This document shows positions 7,785 to 14,202 of a stretch of 19,917 nucleotides of DNA, one piece after another. The position numbers were made by a program, and so were the translations under genes. Position 1 is the stretch's first letter; the number at the start of each line of letters is the position of its first letter. The notes below the pieces were generated by a model, which worked only from the letters and a program-made list of their open reading frames with translations, had not been told where the DNA came from and did not search any database. Location of the stretch: contig JAZQEH010000090.1 of assembly GCA_045538895.1 (NCBI GenBank), positions 1 through 19,917 on the forward strand, read 5' to 3'. The DNA is from UMGS902 sp045538895 (lineage in GTDB: Bacteria > Bacillota > Clostridia > Oscillospirales > CAG-272).

Positions 7785-9062
7785 ATGTTTGTCGATCACG
7801 TTAAAATTTATGTAAGAGCCGGTGACGGCGGCGACGGGAAGGTGTCTTTCCGCCGTGAGAAATATGTTGCGGCAGGCGGTCCCGATGGCGGTGACGGCGG
7901 CCGTGGCGGTAATATTGTGCTTCGTATTCATGAGGGCACAAATACTCTGCTTTCATTCCGCTACAAGCGTAAGTTTGTAGCCGAAAACGGCGGCGGAGGA
8001 GAGGCATGCAAGCGTCACGGTGCAAACGGTGCTGACGTTGTTATTGACGTTCCCGCAGGAACACTTGTTCGTGACAGTGCAAGCGGTAAAATCATCAAGG
8101 ATATGTCAAACTGCGAGCCGTATGTTCTCTGCAAGGGCGGCAGAGGCGGCTTTGGCAACCGTCATTTTGCAACTCCCACACGTCAGATTCCACGTTTTGC
8201 CAAGGGCGGCACCAAGGGCGAGGAAAAAGAGGTTATTCTTGAACTTAAGATGCTTGCCGATGTCGGACTTGTAGGATTCCCGAATGTAGGTAAGTCCTCG
8301 CTTATTTCACGTATAAGTGCGGCAAGACCGAAGATTGCCAATTATCATTTTACAACTCTTTCACCGAGTCTTGGCATGGTTTCAACCGGAGAGGGAAAGG
8401 GCTTTGTCTGTGCGGATATCCCCGGTCTTATCGAGGGCGCAAGTGACGGACTTGGACTCGGACACGAGTTTCTGCGTCACGTTGACCGTTGCAGACTCCT
8501 TTTGCATGTGGTAGACGTATCGGGTATTGAGGGACGCAATCCTATAGATGACATCAAGGCTATAGACAAAGAGCTTGAACGCTATAGCGAAAGTCTTGGT
8601 AGCCGTCCGCAGATTATCGTTGCAAACAAGCATGATATGATTGATGCAGGAGATACCGATATAGAAGCGTTCGAAAAGTTTGTTAAGGAAAGCGGCAGAG
8701 AGCTTATTTATATCAGTGCTTTGAGCGGCGAAAATCTTGACAAGCTTGTCCGCATGACTGCAGAAAAACTTGAGGAGCTTCCTCCGCTTACTATTTACGA
8801 AAGCGAGTACACCGAGGAGGATGCTGTACTTCCCACGGGAGAGCGTAAAACAGAGATTCGCCGTGAGAATGATGTGTTCTTTGTTGAGGGAGAATGGCTT
8901 TATAATCTTATGGGACAGATCAATACCGATGATTATGAGTCGCTTTCGTTCTTCTCACGTGTAATACAGAAGGCAGGCGTTATTGAAATGCTTGAGGAAA
9001 AGGGATGTACCGAAGGTCACACCGTAAATATTTACGGCTTCGAGTTCGATTTTGTGAAGTAA
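7785..9062 (+). CDS. obg: GTPase Obg/CgtA
   Basis: A GTPase binding the 50S subunit, linked to ribosome maturation, (p)ppGpp and, in Bacillus, to stress response and sporulation initiation. The product is 425 residues. The N-terminal glycine-rich Obg domain covers about 1-157 (GGPDGGDGGRGGN, GGRGGFGN). The G domain has GFPNVGKS (164-171), the switch II DIPG (211-214) and NKHD. The C-terminal OCT domain lies at about 355-425. The Shine-Dalgarno (AGAAAGAGAAG) is weak, so translation may partly depend on der upstream (18-nt gap). In many Firmicutes obg follows rplU-rpmA; here it follows der and precedes spoIIR. A terminator-like hairpin lies 17 bases after the stop. Confidence 0.97.
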   Translation: MFVDHVKIYVRAGDGGDGKVSFRREKYVAAGGPDGGDGGRGGNIVLRIHEGTNTLLSFRYKRKFVAENGGGGEACKRHGANGADVVIDVPAGTLVRDSASGKIIKDMSNCEPYVLCKGGRGGFGNRHFATPTRQIPRFAKGGTKGEEKEVILELKMLADVGLVGFPNVGKSSLISRISAARPKIANYHFTTLSPSLGMVSTGEGKGFVCADIPGLIEGASDGLGLGHEFLRHVDRCRLLLHVVDVSGIEGRNPIDDIKAIDKELERYSESLGSRPQIIVANKHDMIDAGDTDIEAFEKFVKESGRELIYISALSGENLDKLVRMTAEKLEELPPLTIYESEYTEEDAVLPTGERKTEIRRENDVFFVEGEWLYNLMGQINTDDYESLSFFSRVIQKAGVIEMLEEKGCTEGHTVNIYGFEFDFVK

Positions 9063-9079
9063 CCTGAATAAATGTATAT

Positions 9080-9137
9080 AAAAACGCAAAGACTATGACA
9101 TTACTGCTTTACGGAGGTCATATTCTTTGCGTTTTTT
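9080..9137 (+). terminator. Terminator-like hairpin overlapping the spoIIR start
   Basis: A 13-bp stem (9080-9092 with 9124-9136) continues after one mismatch into a 6-bp stem (TATGAC 9094-9099 with GTCATA 9117-9122), with a 17-nt loop. A T-run (9132-9137) ends the structure, as in an intrinsic terminator after obg. The loop and loop edge contain the spoIIR Shine-Dalgarno GGAGGT (9113-9118). The 3' arm contains its TTG start (9127-9129). The structure could therefore work as a terminator, a translational shield, or both. Confidence 0.7.
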
Positions 9138-9711
9138 GAAAGTTTTTTCTTTGCTTACGGTACTGACTGTGTTTTTGTATCTGATAAGCTTCGCTACTGA
9201 CGGTAGCGTTTATAACGATGTTGTAAGACTGCACGTTGTTGCAAATTCGGACAGTGACATTGACCAGAGTATCAAGCTTAACGTGCGTGACGAGGTGCTT
9301 GAAAAGTATTCTGTCGCACTTTCAGGCTATACGGATAAGGATGAAGCACTTGATGCCGCCAGAAAAATGATACCTGACATTGAAAAAGATGTAAATGCGT
9401 ATCTTGAAAATCATGCAGACTACAGTTGCAGTGTAAGTGTTGAGGAAAGTTATTTTCCGACAAAGACCTACGGTGAGTACAGCCTTCCGAGGGGATATTA
9501 TACCGCCCTTTGTATTCGTCTGGGTGTTGCCGAGGGGCAAAACTATTGGTGCGTGCTGTTTCCTCCGCTTTGCATTGGGGCATCAACCGCAGATGATGAA
9601 ACTTTGTTTGAAAACTGCGGCATAGGCAAAAGCGAATATAATCTTATGCGTGCCGAAAAGCCGAAGTATAAATTAAAGTTTAAAATTCTCGAAATCCTGT
9701 CGGGAAAATGA
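9127..9711 (+). CDS. spoIIR: Stage II sporulation protein R (SpoIIR)
   Basis: In Bacillus this protein is made in the forespore under sigma-F, is exported, and triggers SpoIIGA in the mother-cell membrane to cleave pro-sigma-E. The product is 194 residues, with an N-terminal membrane/signal segment (about 4-24) and the family signatures RLHVVANSDSD, YFPTKTYG, LPRGYYTAL and WCVLFPPLC. I chose the TTG at 9127 because GGAGGT (9113-9118) is 8 nt upstream; the next in-frame TTG (9136) is 17 nt from it. The start codon lies in the stem of the hairpin at 9080-9137. I see no clear sigma-F promoter, so expression may need readthrough from obg or a promoter I cannot resolve. Confidence 0.93.
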   Translation: MRFLKVFSLLTVLTVFLYLISFATDGSVYNDVVRLHVVANSDSDIDQSIKLNVRDEVLEKYSVALSGYTDKDEALDAARKMIPDIEKDVNAYLENHADYSCSVSVEESYFPTKTYGEYSLPRGYYTALCIRLGVAEGQNYWCVLFPPLCIGASTADDETLFENCGIGKSEYNLMRAEKPKYKLKFKILEILSGK

Positions 9712-9715
9712 AAGC

Positions 9716-9843
9716 GGGAAATTATAGTTTAGCGAAGGAACGAAGGCACTCATCGGTCAACTGACACTGACGGCTTCCCCTCAAAAAACTGTCAGCGATA
9801 GCTGTTGGATGATGGCTTTTTCTCGCATACATTCAATTTACAC
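9716..9843. repeat. Structured intergenic repeat, copy 3
   Basis: A 128-bp element begins 5 bases after the spoIIR stop, a position like that of copy 2. The left end GGGAAATTATAGTTT (9716-9730) and the right end TACATTCAATTTA (9828-9840) are imperfect inverted repeats. TTTAGCGAAGGAACGAAGGC (9728-9747) matches copy 2 at 19 of 20 positions. The CTGTCAGCG core (9790-9798) is also shared with copies 1 and 2. Inner palindromes are more decayed than in copy 2. Confidence 0.65.
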
Positions 9844-9852
9844 ACAAAAAAC

Positions 9853-9888
9853 AAAATAGTGCAAACACGGCCGTGTTTGCACTATTTT
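9853..9888. terminator. Perfect 18-bp bidirectional terminator palindrome
   Basis: Bases 9853-9870 (beginning AAAATAGTGC) are perfectly complementary to 9871-9888. On the minus strand the stem is followed by TTTTG and six T, so it terminates the XRE gene, whose TAG stop (9882-9884) lies within it. On the plus strand the trailing TTTTTC could stop spoIIR transcripts. Confidence 0.85.
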
Positions 9889-10085
9889 TCATCTATTCTT
9901 CCAACTAAATAATCAAGGGTTACGTTATAATAATCAGCAAGCTTTATCGCTGCCCAAAGCGGAATCTCACGCTCGCCGCGTTCGTATCGCTGATAAACAG
10001 TAAGCTGCATATTGAGCAGTCTTGCAATATCAATTTGCCGCTTGTCCGCATCTTCACGCAAATCTCTGATACGTTGATAAACCAT
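9882..10085 (-). CDS. XRE-family helix-turn-helix repressor
   Basis: A 67-residue protein that is almost wholly one Cro/C1-type HTH domain. The recognition region is IDIARLLNMQLTVYQRYERG, followed by the usual IPLWAAIKLADYYNVTLDYLVG ending. There is no ligand-binding, protease or toxin-antitoxin domain. I placed the start at the ATG at 10083-10085, preceded by GAGAGG about 9 nt upstream, rather than 11 codons earlier. It is divergent from the leucine-rich-repeat gene and faces two identical-type 16-bp palindromes. The natural inference is that it represses that promoter and perhaps its own. Confidence 0.88.
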   Translation of the reverse strand: MVYQRIRDLREDADKRQIDIARLLNMQLTVYQRYERGEREIPLWAAIKLADYYNVTLDYLVGRIDEK

Positions 10086-10117
10086 CGCATTTTTCCTCTC
10101 AATATTAATTATGTACA

Positions 10118-10123
10118 ATTATA
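10118..10123 (-). promoter_or_regulatory. -10 element for the XRE repressor gene
   Basis: On the minus strand TATAAT (10123 to 10118) lies about 33 nt upstream of the chosen repressor start. The -35 position falls inside the operator at 10131-10146 and is not a good consensus, as is common for autoregulated promoters. Confidence 0.5.
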
Positions 10124-10130
10124 TAAAAAT

Positions 10131-10168
10131 AACACCAAACGGTGTTGACAATAACACCGTGCGGTGTT
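10131..10168. promoter_or_regulatory. Twin operators AACACC-N4-GGTGTT
   Basis: Two palindromes, AACACCAAACGGTGTT (10131-10146) and AACACCGTGCGGTGTT (10153-10168), have identical half-sites and different 4-nt centres. Their centres are 22 bp apart, about two helical turns, which fits two repressor dimers bound on the same face of DNA. The first overlaps the -35 and the second fills the spacer up to the -10 of the divergent gene. The expected ligand is the adjacent XRE protein (inference). Confidence 0.85.
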
Positions 10169-10173
10169 ATAAT
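10145..10173 (+). promoter_or_regulatory. Consensus sigma-A promoter with embedded operators
   Basis: TTGACA (10145-10150), a 17-nt spacer and TATAAT (10168-10173) form a perfect promoter for the gene at 10206. Operator bases overlap the start of the -35 and of the -10, so bound repressor would exclude polymerase. This is a strong promoter built to be switched off. Confidence 0.88.
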
Positions 10174-10205
10174 GGTGATATCTTTTTTGAAAGGAACTCA
10201 TTATT

Positions 10206-11378
10206 ATGAAAAAACTACTCTATTTGCTAATCTGTGTAATTATGCTGGCAGCGTTTTTCACAGTAGCGGCATCGGCGGAAGTTATTAGTGACCGTTATTA
10301 TGACGATAGAGAGGGAACGTATTCCTCAAATAGTATCCGTTTCACCTTGGATACAGAAACCGGTGTAATGACTTTTACAGGTGGACGAGCTTTGCCGGAC
10401 GATGTTTTCTACTATCGGATTGGTGCAAATAGGGAAATTGACATTACAGAATACCGAGGATACGTAAAAAACGTTGTTATTGAACCCGGAATTAAAGCAA
10501 TAGGTTCTTCATCTTTTTCAGATTGCACAAATTTAGAGTCCATAACCATACCCAACAGCGTAACAAAAATTGGCAGTTCTGCATTTTCGGGTTGCGAAGA
10601 TTTTACAATTAAAGCACATAGTAACAGTTTTGCGGCTACATATGCTAAAGAGAATAATATTTCTCTTGAAATTATAGAGCCTTATATCTTTTTATCAGGA
10701 GATTGCGGCGAAAATATTACATACACTTTAAGCAGCGACGGAATACTTATATTACAAGGATCTGGTCCTATGACTGACTATGACGTATGGTATGAAGCAT
10801 GGACTTATTATATTACCACGCCTTGGTACAAATACACGGCAAGCATATTCTCTGTCATCATCTCAGACGGGATTACATATATAGGTGATCATGCATTCGA
10901 CAATTGTTATAAGCTTTCCGATGTTTATTATTCAGGGACAGCCGCTCAATGGGATGCTATAACGGTAGGATTATATAACGAGTACCTTTCAAAAGCTAAC
11001 GTAGTATTTACCCCCAAGATGACCACAACTGCAGATGCAGGCTACTATGCGAAGAGTGCAAATGCGGCAGAAAAACTTGGCACTATTATATTCAACGTAC
11101 ATTTTACAAACTACGCAGATGCCCAAATAGAAAACTTTGGCGTTTATATTTACAACGAAAGTATGGTTCAAAAGGCAAACGTTACAAGCACGGACAAGCA
11201 ATTGCTTATTGACAATGACGGCAAAGTAAACGTTATTATAAGTAATATTCCTTATGCAAACTTTGGTAGCAGGGTGCTTGCAATGCCTTACGCAGTTGTT
11301 AATGGAGAAATGATTACGGGTGAAATCTGCACGTTCAGCGTAAACGAAAGCCTTAAATGGTTAGGAGAAAATAAATGA
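10206..11378 (+). CDS. Secreted BspA-type leucine-rich-repeat protein
   Basis: A 390-residue exported protein. The signal peptide (about 1-24) ends ASA before Glu-25. BspA/LRR_5 repeats occur around residues 95-130 (GIKAIGSSSFSDCTNL, SVTKIGSSAFSGC) and 210-245 (GITYIGDHAFDNCYKL, then the typical YYSGTAAQW). The C-terminal 115 residues form a domain I do not recognise. No LPXTG, dockerin or membrane anchor is visible, so the protein may be released or held non-covalently. Such repeats often serve adhesion in gut and oral bacteria. AAAGGAA precedes the ATG. Codon and base use are more AT-rich than in neighbouring housekeeping genes, suggesting acquisition. It is under the operator-controlled promoter and overlaps the next small gene by ATGA. 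Confidence 0.9.
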   Translation: MKKLLYLLICVIMLAAFFTVAASAEVISDRYYDDREGTYSSNSIRFTLDTETGVMTFTGGRALPDDVFYYRIGANREIDITEYRGYVKNVVIEPGIKAIGSSSFSDCTNLESITIPNSVTKIGSSAFSGCEDFTIKAHSNSFAATYAKENNISLEIIEPYIFLSGDCGENITYTLSSDGILILQGSGPMTDYDVWYEAWTYYITTPWYKYTASIFSVIISDGITYIGDHAFDNCYKLSDVYYSGTAAQWDAITVGLYNEYLSKANVVFTPKMTTTADAGYYAKSANAAEKLGTIIFNVHFTNYADAQIENFGVYIYNESMVQKANVTSTDKQLLIDNDGKVNVIISNIPYANFGSRVLAMPYAVVNGEMITGEICTFSVNESLKWLGENK

Positions 11379-11518
11379 GAAAATACGAAAAACCTGAAAT
11401 GAAAATTGTTGCATTTGATGCAACCGACATCGTTATGACAAGCACACCTGAACAACTCGCCCAAAACGGTGCATCACTCGGTGAACTTGATGCAGGTGAG
11501 ATTAATTTATTTGCATAG
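11375..11518 (+). CDS. 47-residue KYEKP-type small peptide gene
   Basis: A short gene beginning at the ATGA overlap with the leucine-rich-repeat gene stop, with AGGAG (11363-11367) 7 nt upstream. The peptide starts MRKYEKPEMKIVAFDATDIV, then has MTSTPEQ and ends GELDAGEINLFA. It has no Cys and no signal peptide, and it is acidic toward the C-terminus. The start fits a pattern (KYEKP...D.i..TS) that I recall from many uncharacterised short proteins in gut Firmicutes and Bacteroidetes, some resembling leader-core precursors. No modifying enzyme or transporter is nearby, so a RiPP role is not supported. It is followed at once by a strong terminator, so it is the last gene of this unit. Confidence 0.82.
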   Translation: MRKYEKPEMKIVAFDATDIVMTSTPEQLAQNGASLGELDAGEINLFA

Positions 11519-11519
11519 T

Positions 11520-11554
11520 AAAAACGGATATCGGTATTGCCGATATCCGTTTTT
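11520..11554 (+). terminator. Intrinsic terminator of the LRR/peptide unit
   Basis: A perfect 14-bp stem, AAAACGGATATCGG (11521-11534) with CCGATATCCGTTTT (11540-11553), has a 5-nt loop and a five-T tract. It begins 2 bases after the peptide stop codon. Confidence 0.9.
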
Positions 11555-11560
11555 GTGTAA

Positions 11561-11734
11561 GGTAAATTATTGTTTTACTCTCTTTCTGTCATCCTGAACG
11601 CAGTGAAGGATCTGCTCGCCGCAGGCGAGTCTTTAGGAGAAAAAACTTGATTTCATCAAGTTTTTCAGATTCTTCGCATTCGCTCAGAATGACATGCGGG
11701 GTGCTTTGCATAGTGAGAAAAACATTAATTTACC
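11561..11734. repeat. MITE-like palindromic repeat, copy 4
   Basis: A 174-bp element whose ends GGTAAATTATTGTTTT (11561-11576) and AAAACATTAATTTACC (11719-11734) are inverted repeats matching at 15 of 16 positions. Inside is a second inverted pair, starting TGTCATCCTGAACGCAGTGA (11587-11613) and ending CGCTCAGAATGACA (11667-11694). Two inner hairpins follow: CTCGCC/GGCGAG and AAAAACTTGAT/ATCAAGTTTTT (11641-11665). The GTCATCCTGA...CAGAATGAC arms are of a kind widely scattered in bacterial genomes. No transposase is present. I could not define a target-site duplication. The 11519-11767 interval holds no gene. Confidence 0.8.
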
Positions 11735-11740
11735 ACAACA

Positions 11741-11768
11741 AAAAAAGACCGCCGTGGCGGTCTTTTTT
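11741..11768 (-). terminator. Intrinsic terminator of the ruvAB operon
   Basis: A symmetrical hairpin, AAAAAAGACCGC (11741-11752) with GCGGTCTTTTTT (11757-11768), follows the nitroreductase stop directly. It is A-flanked and T-flanked, so it works from either side, and it separates the convergent peptide unit from this operon. Confidence 0.88.
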
Positions 11769-12493
11769 TATTCAAAATCTTTCAAAAACTCTTTTACAGA
11801 ACGAGTCATTTCCCTTGAAAAATCTGAGTTGTACTTCCTTTCGCAAAAGGCTTTCATCCAATCGGTGTATTCTTTTTCAAGTGGCTTTTTACCAAATAGC
11901 TTACGCAATTCCTCGCCATTCATTTCTCTGTAGCCGTTTTCATGCACGATATGCTTCATGTCGGCACGCTCGGGTTTTTGGCGGCTCATTTGCTGCTCGG
12001 TGGGATATCCGAAAACAAGCATTGCCGCAGGGAACACGTATCTTGGCAGTCCGAGAATTTCACGTTGCGTTTCGCAGTTTTCCATGATATCTCCGATATA
12101 GCATGAACCGATACCGAGACTTTCTGCCGCAGTTACTGCGTTTTGTGCCGCAATGTTGGTATCGCTTACCGCAAGCATAAGGTCGCCTACACCGGGTTTC
12201 CTCGGCTCACAACCTGCATCGACAAAAGCATCATACCACTTTTTGCAGTCAGCGCAGAAAACAAGCACCATTTTTGCCTGTGCAATAAACGGCTGATTGT
12301 CGCATGAAACGGCAAGCTTTTCTTTGATTCCTTGGTCGGTTACGTCAATTATTGTGTAAAGCTGCTGATTGCCTGCCGTGGGGGCTTCAACAGCCGCACG
12401 GAGAATCAAAGCCTTGTCACTTACAGAAATATCCTTATCAGTGAAAACTCTGACCGATTTCCTTTTAAAAAGCTGATTTAAAACTTCGTTCAT
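11768..12493 (-). CDS. Nitroreductase-family FMN oxidoreductase
   Basis: A 241-residue flavoprotein of the nitroreductase fold that uses FMN and NAD(P)H; the true substrate cannot be told from sequence. Visible signatures are the N-terminal FKRKSVRVFTDKDIS, APTAGNQQ, the loop ESLGIGSCYIGDI, and the C-terminal FGYPTEQQMSRQKPERAD, which resembles the NfsA/FRP-like branch. The Cys-rich part (FCADCKKW) is unremarkable. It overlaps the ruvB stop by ATGA, and GGAGG is 9 nt upstream, so it is translationally coupled to ruvB. It is the last gene of the operon. No functional link with recombination is known to me. Confidence 0.92.
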   Translation of the reverse strand: MNEVLNQLFKRKSVRVFTDKDISVSDKALILRAAVEAPTAGNQQLYTIIDVTDQGIKEKLAVSCDNQPFIAQAKMVLVFCADCKKWYDAFVDAGCEPRKPGVGDLMLAVSDTNIAAQNAVTAAESLGIGSCYIGDIMENCETQREILGLPRYVFPAAMLVFGYPTEQQMSRQKPERADMKHIVHENGYREMNGEELRKLFGKKPLEKEYTDWMKAFCERKYNSDFSREMTRSVKEFLKDFE

Positions 12494-13575
12494 ACTTCTT
12501 CGCCTCCGTCAAAAAAAGTTGTTTGTGAAGAGGTTCCCTCACTCTTCTGAGGACGGTAGGGAAGACCGAGATGCTCATATGCAAGGCGTGTTACGCATCT
12601 TCCTCTCGGAGTGCGTGAGAGAAAACCGATTTGCATAAGATACGGCTCGTATACGTCTTCAAGTGTTATCGCTTCTTCTCCTACGGTAGCCGCAAGTGTG
12701 TCAAGACCAACGGGGCCGCCGCCGTAGAACTTGATAATAGCCTCAAGCATTCTGCGGTCGGTGTTGTCGAGTCCAAGCTCGTCTATTTCCTGTGCGGCAA
12801 GAGCCTCTTTTGCAACGGCTTCGGTTATTTTGCCGTTTGCTTTGACCGTTGCAAAGTCACGCACACGTTTTAAAAGACGGTTTGCAATACGTGGAGTGCC
12901 ACGTGAGCGTGAAGCGATTTCGATAGCGCCTGCTTCCTCCATTTCAACGTTTAAAATCTCTGCCGAACGCTTAACTATCGAGGCAAGCTCCTCTGTTGTA
13001 TAAAGCTCAAGCTTAAGAAGTACGCCAAAACGGTCACGGAGCGGAGTTGTGAGCTGACCTGCACGTGTCGTAGCACCAATCAAAGTGAAGCGTGCAAGCG
13101 GAATACGGATCGAACGTGCCGAGGGGCCTTTGCCAACGATAATGTCAAGTGCATAGTCCTCCATCGCAGGGTAGAGGATTTCCTCAACCGTGCGTGGCAG
13201 GCGGTGAATTTCGTCAATGAAAAGCACGTCACCCTCCGAAAGGTTGGTGAGCAGAGCAGCAAGGTCGCCCTGCTTTTCGATAGCGGGGCCAGACGTTGTG
13301 CGGATGTTTACTCCCATCTCGGAAGCTATGATATTTGAAAGTGTGGTCTTACCAAGACCGGGAGGGCCGTACAAAAGAACGTGGTCAAGGCTTTCTCCAC
13401 GGATTTTTGCGGCATCAATATAGATTTTGAGGTTGTCCTTTGCTTTTGCCTGACCTACGTAGTCATCAAGTGTTTTGGGACGCAAACTGACCTCAACGTC
13501 GGTATCCATGGGGGTGTAGGAGGTATCCACTATACGGTTTTCAAAGTCGAGGTCTTCACTGTAAAAGCTATCCAT
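12490..13575 (-). CDS. ruvB: Holliday junction branch migration ATPase RuvB
   Basis: The hexameric AAA+ motor that pumps DNA through a RuvA-bound Holliday junction during recombinational repair. The product is 361 residues with Walker A GPPGLGKT (70-77), Walker B DEIH (121-124), the sensor region IGATTRAGQLTTPLRDRFG, and the C-terminal winged helix ending LSRTPRGRCVTRLAYEHLG. I chose the second ATG (13573-13575): GGAGG directly abuts the first ATG (13579-13581) but lies 6 nt from the second. It sits 12 nt after the ruvA stop. Confidence 0.98.
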   Translation of the reverse strand: MDSFYSEDLDFENRIVDTSYTPMDTDVEVSLRPKTLDDYVGQAKAKDNLKIYIDAAKIRGESLDHVLLYGPPGLGKTTLSNIIASEMGVNIRTTSGPAIEKQGDLAALLTNLSEGDVLFIDEIHRLPRTVEEILYPAMEDYALDIIVGKGPSARSIRIPLARFTLIGATTRAGQLTTPLRDRFGVLLKLELYTTEELASIVKRSAEILNVEMEEAGAIEIASRSRGTPRIANRLLKRVRDFATVKANGKITEAVAKEALAAQEIDELGLDNTDRRMLEAIIKFYGGGPVGLDTLAATVGEEAITLEDVYEPYLMQIGFLSRTPRGRCVTRLAYEHLGLPYRPQKSEGTSSQTTFFDGGEEV

Positions 13576-13587
13576 AGTCATCCTCCT

Positions 13588-14202
13588 TTATTTCATAAAC
13601 TGTGCAAGAGCAGCACGGATAATTTCACCCGATTCCATTCCGGATGTGTTAAGCTTTGCAAGCACCGAGTTTATCTCCGCACGGCTGTAGCCGAGGGCGG
13701 CAAGTGCTTCTGCTGCCTCTGTGAGCTTACTGCTTGATTTGGGGCTTTGGGCGGTGGCTTTTGCCACGGTAACGGTTTCTGCACTCTCAGTATACGATAA
13801 CTTATCCTTGAGTTCAAGCACGATTCGTGCCGCTCCCTTTGCGCCTATACCGTTTGCACGGGAGATGGCTTTGGTATCCTCGGTGCTTACGGCACGGGCT
13901 AATCCTTCAGGAGTGAACGCAGAGAGAACTCCCATAGCCGCTTTCGGTCCGATGCCCGAAACCGTCAGCAGCAGTTTGAACGTTGAAAGCTCCTCTTCGG
14001 TGTAGAATCCAAAGAGCTCAACGTCGTCTTCGCGTACTGCCATGTAGGTGAAAAGCTTGGCTTTGTCTGTGCGTGAGGCGCTTTTGTCAAGTTCGGCAAG
14101 CGTATTTTGCGAAACGGTCAGCTTATATCCGATACCGCCGCAATCAATTACTGCAAGACCGGCTTCTCGGTGAGCAAGTATACCTGAAATATAATAAAAC
14201 AT
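13588..14202 (-). CDS. ruvA: Holliday junction DNA helicase subunit RuvA
   Basis: A 204-residue tetrameric junction-binding protein that loads RuvB. It has the N-terminal OB-fold (about 1-65, MFYYISGILAHREAGLAVID), the tandem helix-hairpin-helix region (LLTVSGIGPKAAMGVLSAF, then ISRANGIGAKGAARIVLELK), a flexible linker (about 138-158), and the C-terminal RuvB-binding domain III (EALAALGYSRAEINSVL). Its ATG overlaps the upstream YfhO stop by one base (TAATG), implying coupled translation. RuvC is not in the window; in Firmicutes the resolvase is normally encoded elsewhere. Confidence 0.97.
   Translation of the reverse strand: MFYYISGILAHREAGLAVIDCGGIGYKLTVSQNTLAELDKSASRTDKAKLFTYMAVREDDVELFGFYTEEELSTFKLLLTVSGIGPKAAMGVLSAFTPEGLARAVSTEDTKAISRANGIGAKGAARIVLELKDKLSYTESAETVTVAKATAQSPKSSSKLTEAAEALAALGYSRAEINSVLAKLNTSGMESGEIIRAALAQFMK

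Noticed and set aside
9882..10168. A toxin-antitoxin system
   Set aside because: The XRE protein has no toxin partner; the divergent neighbour is a secreted leucine-rich-repeat protein.
10131..10168. A two-spacer CRISPR-like array
   Set aside because: The units are palindromic operators only 22 bp apart, sit on a promoter, and no longer repeat series or cas gene exists.
11375..11518. A RiPP or bacteriocin cluster
   Set aside because: No maturase, protease, ABC transporter or immunity gene is present, and the peptide has no Cys or clear core.
11647..12087. 146-codon plus-strand open frame starting in repeat copy 4
   Set aside because: It runs through a terminator hairpin and then opposite the nitroreductase gene; the peptide is low-complexity and basic.
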